DNA of 64,000 bases, from the NCBI GenBank assembly GCA_014773175.1, contig VXCM01001540.1:62001-126000 (forward strand), given 5' to 3'. Numbering within the stretch: position 1 is the stretch's first letter; the number at the start of each line of letters is the position of its first letter. Position numbers and translations under genes: made by a program. Positions 57,600 to 64,000 of the stretch are shown piece after piece. Origin of the DNA: Lucifuga dentata (taxonomy: Eukaryota > Chordata > Actinopteri > Ophidiiformes > Bythitidae). The notes below the pieces were generated by a model. That model was not told the origin of the DNA and did no database searches. It saw only the letters and a program-made list of their open reading frames with translations.

Positions 57600-60500
57600 A
57601 TGAACTGTGAGCTTTTGGCAACGTGTAGTGCTCTTGGCTGTCTGGAAGGAGACACATATCACAAAGAAGCTGACTGTTTAGGTGAGCATCATCTGATCTC
57701 AGTGGGGAATGTTTCCAAATGTTTGATTATAATAAATAAATTAATTGAATTGTTGCAGCGTCGATTACATTGAGGTGATGGATTAAGAACAGGAAAACAA
57801 TTTCACTTTTATGTCTGTTTTGCAGAGAGTGTGAAAGACTTGATCAGGTATTTACGCCATGAAGATGACACCTGTGATGTCCGTCAGCAGCTGGGTTCTG
57901 GCCAGATTGTACAGAATGACCTTCTACCTATTATCATTCAATATAGAGGAGACAAGCCTTTATTTGATGCCTGCATCAGGTATAAATGTTTCCTTAACTT
58001 GAAATCTGTTTTCAGAATAAGCTTGAGGTTATTGAGCTTTGGTTATTGGATTTATGAAGAAGTGTCCTTTTTTGTGGTAAATTTTCTTTTTAAGTTGTAT
58101 GTTTGCCTGAATTTGTGCTGAATTGATAAGATCTGAGTTACTGTGAGGGATCAGAGATGGAACCTTGTTTCTCTCTAAACATTTTAACTTCTGACATTTC
58201 AGCCATATGTCATATTAAAAGTGCCAAGAATCTATGCAGTTTTTTTTTTTTTTTTTTTTTTTTTGCTAAATGTTTCATCTTAGTTTTCTATAAAAATCTG
58301 TGGAACCAGGGGCACTTTAGTGTTGTGAATAATGTATTATAATATCAATTTCTACTTTTTAGAAACCTTTTTTTTCCAACTTAGGGTTATATTTTCCTCT
58401 TTGGATGCACTGGTACGATGATGTATTATAGATGATTTTCTTTAAAAAAAAAAAAAAAAAAAAAAGAAATTCAGGGTTACATGTATCCCAGTCCTCTCCG
58501 CAGTTAAATAGAAGTTTGAGAAATGAACATAGACATCAGTATTTCCTCAGTCAGAAAAACTTGTTGCTGATATGATTGTGCCTCTTTGGTTTTTACAGGC
58601 TCATGGTCAACCTCACCCAGCCTGCCATGCTCTGCTTTGGTAAAGTCCCCGACGATCCGGTGTTTAGACATCACTTTTTACAAGTCACGTCTCATTTACA
58701 AGCCTATAAAGAGGTATTTTAATCTCCTATTATTGTGATATATATCTCACAGAGGTTTTCTAATGCATAATAGTTTTGGTACACTGAATATTTAGTGTTT
58801 GTCGAGGTTTCTTCGTGGTGATTAGTACTTTTTCTGTCCTGGGTTTGCAGGCATTTGCCAGTGAGAGGGTGCTTGAAATTTTAAGTGAGACACTGTACAA
58901 CCTTTTACAACTGGTGAGTATTTCATTGATAAAACAACAACATTATTTACTAGATTACATCTGTATAATGAATCTGTTTATTCGGATGTATTGCTATCTA
59001 CCTTTTTTTCTGTTCCTGCTAACTCTCTCCTCTTTCAGGACTGGGAGCAGCGACAGGAGGAGGATAACCTGCTGATAGAGAGGATTTTGCTGCTGGTCAG
59101 GAATGTGCTTCACGTACCTTCCGACCCTCTTGAAGAAAAGGTCTGACTTGAACTTGGAGGTCGATGACCATATTGTGCTTTTACCCAATTAGAGATTCAC
59201 TAGGGCTGCTCTATATTTAACTTGCCAAAAGAAATTAATACAATGCTCCTCACCATTCAGTTTTTTGCCCTCTGACCTTTTCTTTCCTCTCAATCTCACT
59301 GTCACTTCCTCTAACTTCAATTTTTGTCTTTCTGTCTGTAGAACGTGGATGATGATGCCAGTGTCCATGATAAGCTGCTGTGGGCCATTCATATGAGCGG
59401 TTTTGATGACCTGGTCAAGTTCCTGGCCTCAGCCCAGAGCGAGCAGCAGTGGAGTATGCACGTGTTGGAAATAATCTCCCTTATGTTTAGAGACCAGGTT
59501 AGAGAGAAGAATGTTTGGAGTTTTATACACGGACTGCCAGCTCTTTGCTGTGTTTGAGCTTTTTTTTTTAAAAAAAAAACCTTATTTTTAATCTGGCCTG
59601 CAGACGCCGGAAGCTTTGGTGAGTTCTGGTCAGGCTCGTTCAGCCCAAGAGAAGCAGAGGGACTTGGAGGAGCTGGAGGCACTGAGGCAGAAGGAGCAGG
59701 CAGTGAAACGCTCTCGCACATTACAAAGAGGAACCAGGTAAACACACACACACAGTTATACTTTATGGCTCACTGGGTGGAAACGTCCAACTTGGAAATG
59801 GCATTTTTGTTATTTCTTAAAATAAACACTCTGGTAGTGCTAAAACAATACATTTCTGCTTTCATTCTATTTAATCATTATAAACTGAATACCTTTCAAT
59901 TTTTGGCTGTTGGTCAGGTAAAATAAGTAGTTTAAAGATGTCATTTTAGGCTCCCCTTGTGAGCGATATTTCATCTTTTAAAAATTTGTTTGTTTGCTTT
60001 TTTTAACTTTTGACATATTAAACAATTAATCTCAAAAGTAACTGCTCAATAAACAATAAAAATTACTTGTCCACAGTGGAAGAAAATGCATATAATGCAG
60101 TAATAGTCACAATTTTAAAATATTACAGACTTTTTCAACCAATAACACTTTGTAAGGCAAATTTAAAATAGCTGCAATTTAAATGGTATCTACCTACATT
60201 TGCATGTATTATTATTAAATGATCATCTGGTTAATTGTAAGAAGAGTAGTGAAGCTTCACAAATATCAATCTCTGAAGTCATTGTGATGCACTTTATATA
60301 CTGGGTACATGTATATAATGTCTTTCTATATCTGTATGTTTGGTTTTCTATTAAACCATTTTTTCTCTCTCAGACACTCTCGCTTTGGAGGCTCCTATGT
60401 CATTCAAGGTCTCAAGTCAGTCGGAGACAAAGATGTGATCTATCACAGAGGCCTTCATAACGTGAGTGGACATAGCACCACTCAGGTCCCTGTAACTCTT

Positions 60501-63500
60501 CAATGATATGATTCTCCGTCAGACAGGAGTGCTGATACTGATTATTAACATATATCCTTGTTTGTTTGTTTGTTTTAGTTCAAACGTTATACTCATGACA
60601 CAGGAAAAGCAGTGAGATGTGTTCCTAAGAGGAATCGACAAGCATATGACTGCAAGGACAAGCGGCGTTCTGCCTTGAATGTACGGATCTTCCTGCGAGA
60701 GTTTTGTGTGGATTTCTTGGAGAACTGCTACAACCACCTCATGTACCTTGTCAAGGTCAGTGTCAGTACTTAATGTCACATGAATGCTGCTTCTTGTGGA
60801 TTTATTTGTGGGAGCATGTGAATGGTAAAAGTCACCAAGGCTTGAGTAGTAGATGAGTATTAGAAGATGATGGGTGTCAGACATCCAGTCTTCTAATACG
60901 AGAGAATATGAATCAGAGGAAATTGAGCAATGTGGGAAGTAATCTATTTTTTGTTTGCTATGTGTTTTTTTTTTTTTTTTTTTNTTTTTTTTTTTTTTTT
61001 TTGTTTGTTTGTTTGTTTGTTTTTTTGTCAGATTTTTGTGACATTATCAGCACAATAATCAAAGTTTTTCACTTTTTGTTTTTCCTTGTCCTGCATAGGA
61101 AAGTCTGATACGAAAGCAGACTCAGCAGCATGATGAGAGTTACTACCTCTGGGCGCTCAGCTTTTTCATGGCCTTCAACCGTGATAACGGTTTCCGAGCC
61201 GACTTAGTTTCTGAGACCATGTCCATCCGTGCTTTCCATTTTATTGAGCGCAACATCACCAACTACTATGAGATGATACTTACCGACCGTAAAGAGGCCA
61301 CATCCTGGTCACGCAGGTAAGAAGATAATTAGGAAGCAGGTTAACAAAACAATATTTATGTTGACTCATGACTGATAATCACTTTTTCTTTTCTAGGATG
61401 CACTTGGCACTAAAAGCATATCAGGAGCTGCTGCTCACTGTGAATGAGATGGACCGCTCCACCGATGAAAGTATCTGTCAGAGCTCCAACATTATTAAGT
61501 GTAAGATTCTACTAGCTTTATTTCAGATCTTCAGTCTTTTTCTCTGCTTTTAAACATGAAGATTAGCCTATTGTCATACATATCAAACCGAATATGCTAA
61601 GAGAAGTAGTAATTTTTATATGCAATCAAAAATGTATGACTACCATTTCTACAACTAATGGTGGTTAGTTTAACTATTGACTGTCTGACCTTTAATGTGG
61701 GTACATTAAGATAAGTACAATAGTCCAGTACAATAACCCTGCAACAAATCCTACCTCTTAGTAGAATGTTTATTTTTTGTAGAACTATGTCATGAGGTGT
61801 TGATTCATTTCTCTAGTCATTTCTGAGGCCATAGTTTGTGGTGTTAAAAAGATGGGACTAGATTGTAATGTTCATGTTAAAATTTCAACTTTATGTCCAG
61901 TCAACATCCTCTTGTCAGCAAGCATCTGTCACATACAGCATGAGAGCTTTTGATTTCCATTGAAAGTAAAAGATTACTTTGACTCAGAAATAAGAGAATG
62001 AGCATGTATGTAATAGTAATACTAGTTTTCATATAATCTCTTTATCTGTCTAGGTAACATATTCTACATGATGGAATACAGGGAGATTTTTCTGACTTTG
62101 CTGAGAAAGTATGACAAAACAAGGCAACCGCACTCCTACCTCAAAGACTTGGTGGAGTCGACTCATCTCTTCTTGCGCATGCTAGAGCGCTTCTGCAAAG
62201 GTCGCAGAAACTTAATGGTGCAGGTAAGTTCTTCCATCTGTATCCGCTAAAGTTCTTCCTTAAGTAAGTTATTCTAGCATTATCCACTAAAAATGCATTA
62301 TCCACTGACTCTGCAGAGGAAGAGAGTGAAGAGAAAAAAGGCTCGAGGTGACAAGAAACCTTCTGTCAGCACTAACCCAGAAGCTCTGGAGGAGACCTGG
62401 AAGGTTGTGGAAGAAGAGCTGAGAGCCTCAGGATTTCAGGTCAGTGCTAGAAACAGCCTCAAGGAGGCACTGTGCTAATGTGGGTACCATTATTTAAAAA
62501 CAGCAACATAGCTTGGCCACATATTCAAAAATGCCTTCAAACCATGAAAAAAGGGCTCAGCCACTACGCCCCCATGAGAACCTATCTGTTTTTAATCTGC
62601 TTGATAGAGAGCCGTGGCCCAAATCAAAGTGACACAGATGTGTGCTGTAGGGGCATGAAGTACATGGCAATGGATTGTTTTGCCTCCTTTGAGGTCTGGA
62701 AGAACTACACTGTGATGGAAGAAAGGAACGCACGACCTTTACAACAAACACTTCACATTGGTAGCATTAGAGAATTAATCGACAACATTATTAAGCGGCT
62801 TCACATATAAGTTAATAACTCTAAAAAGTGGATTGGGTGTTAAAGTAGCTCTTTCAGAGGTAAGTTCTCAGAGATAGACCGCATAATGTGCTCAATAATG
62901 GTGCTTGTATTGTAGTGAATTAATGACTTCACCTACAAATCATGTTTTCTAGTCATATGTAGCAAGATTGAATTCCATCTCTTCCTGTCTGCAGCTGTCA
63001 CAGGCTTTAGCTGAAAGGCTCGTTCCATTCGATGCCGCATCTGAAACTCCTCTGGAGGACCAGCGCACTGAGGCAATGGTGAGGGTGCAGGATGCTTTGC
63101 TAGCCCAATTGGGACCAGAAGCGCTGGGTTTGCTACGAGCAGCCAGGTCAGTAGGACTCAGTCACAATCCCATCACCATCTCAGACTGTTTGTATAAGCC
63201 AAGGCCTTCAGGTGTTAAGGTTTATGTCTTTGTTGTGCGCAGGGAGGTGTGGCCAGAGGGAGATGTGTTTGGTACGGCTGATGTGGAACCTGAAGAAGAA
63301 CTGGAGCTCCTCAAGCAGATCCTCCATGCCAACCTGCCAAGTAGGTTTTGAATGTATGTATTATATGAGGCCCTTAGCATCAATGTGGCCTTAAAAATAT
63401 TTGCTTTCATTTTAATTTTAGGGTCATCTCCCCCTGAGCCAATGGTAGAGGAGGAGGAGGATGCAGAGTTGGAAGAGGAAGAGCTGGATTCTGTCCAACT

Positions 63501-63602
63501 TTCTGAGAGAGAGTTCAATTTTCTCGACTTCATCAAGCGGTGAGGGTGACAGTTTAAGAAAGTAGCAGTTGAAGACTCATCTTCTCAAAAACAGCTTTCA
63601 TG

Positions 63603-63633
<31 letters not shown>

Positions 63634-64000
63634 GTGTGTTACAGGTTTGCCAACCCCAGTGTTGTGCATCCATACCTCCTCCTACTGAAATCGTACTCAA
63701 AAAACACACCGCACACAAACCACTGCATCATTCGAATGCTGCACCGCTTAGCATTTGACCTTAAAATGGATGCCCTCCTCTTCCAGCTGTCAGTCTTCTC
63801 CGTCTTCAACAAGATCTTGAGCGACCCTGCTGCAGCTGCTTACAAGGTACAGCTACAATGAAAAACAAAAACTGATTTCTTAAATTTTTTTGAGTTGGAT
63901 TTGGTGGTGAACAAAGGAAAATCTTACCTTCTCTCCTTCACAGGAACTAGTGACCTTTGCCACGTATGTACTGAAACATTTCTTTTCAGTGGCGGCACAA
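57600..64000 (+). CDS. timeless: timeless circadian regulator / replication fork protection factor (5' 771 codons; continues past the window)
   Basis: Eighteen exons: 57600-57681, 57826-57979, 58599-58713, 58851-58913, 59039-59140, 59342-59497, 59604-59737, 60374-60461, 60579-60755, 61099-61316, 61397-61500, 62054-62223, 62317-62439, 62995-63146, 63243-63340, 63422-63539, 63645-63846 and 63944 onward. All phases agree. The protein starts [20 protein letters not shown], aligned to the internal second Met of human TIMELESS. It continues with [61 protein letters not shown] and [18 protein letters not shown] Lys/Arg-rich stretch ([14 protein letters not shown]) follows, then [18 protein letters not shown]. 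With TIPIN it stabilises stalled forks and couples polymerase and helicase. The exon at 59039-59140 uses a GTCTGA donor. The C-terminal third is missing. Confidence 0.96.
62440..62994 (+). other. timeless intron 13 with an unexplained open reading frame
   Basis: Positions 62472-62810 stay open for 112 codons with ordinary amino-acid composition and a stop after IIKRLHI. No family is recognised. Possibly a fragment of an old transposon or a chance frame. Confidence 0.3.

Noticed and set aside
1..64000. CRISPR array, bacterial operon, toxin or defence system
   Set aside because: No regularly spaced repeats with unique spacers and no prokaryotic gene organisation. All recognised genes are spliced vertebrate genes or transposon remnants.

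Overview
This window is vertebrate nuclear DNA, almost certainly from a teleost fish. The genes are split into many short exons with GT-AG introns. The encoded proteins match vertebrate families exon by exon, and the intergenic DNA is AT-rich with microsatellites, non-autonomous DNA transposons and a decayed Ty3/gypsy element. There are no bacterial-type operons, CRISPR arrays or plasmid features. Exons were joined by hand, checking splice sites, reading phase and protein similarity. Most joins close in frame and give near-standard protein lengths.

Layout: (1) 194-2005 (+), the last exons of a NIMA-related kinase, probably nek4. (2) 2877-3846 (-), spcs1, a signal peptidase complex subunit of 102 aa. 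(3) 4681-8443 (+), glt8d1, a Golgi-type glycosyltransferase of 369 aa, head-to-head with spcs1. (4) 10056-15415 (-), gnl3/nucleostemin, about 537 aa. Two of its introns each hold a C/D-box snoRNA candidate of SNORD19 type. (5) About 16.7-25.3 kb, a Ty3/gypsy LTR retrotransposon with two divergent LTRs and a gag-pol broken by many stops and frameshifts. (6) 25518-27554 (+), a two-exon, four-finger C2H2 zinc-finger gene starting about 200 bp after the 3' LTR. (7) 27.6-36.9 kb, repeat-dominated DNA without a recognisable gene. (8) 36981-43973 (+), pmel, the melanosome amyloid matrix protein, 827 aa. (9) 44-49.3 kb, microsatellite-rich DNA with no gene seen. (10) 49389-54827 (+), a type III intermediate filament gene, best fit peripherin (prph), 472 aa, with a clear TATA box. 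(11) 57600-64000 (+), the first 771 codons of timeless, a replication-fork protection factor, truncated by the window end.

The genes do not form a pathway. nek4-spcs1-glt8d1-gnl3 is the conserved cluster found on human 3p21.1, whereas PMEL, PRPH and TIMELESS are on human 12q13. The window therefore joins two human-separated blocks, with the retrotransposon and zinc-finger gene between them.

The assembly has 16 single-base N joins. Where the flanks are unique sequence, the same 63-193 bp is repeated on both sides of the N, so these look like unmerged contig overlaps. One falls in a gnl3 coding exon and creates a false frameshift. I did not find a convincing new biological system. The most interesting biology is the intronic snoRNA pair in gnl3 and several small duplicated exon fragments.
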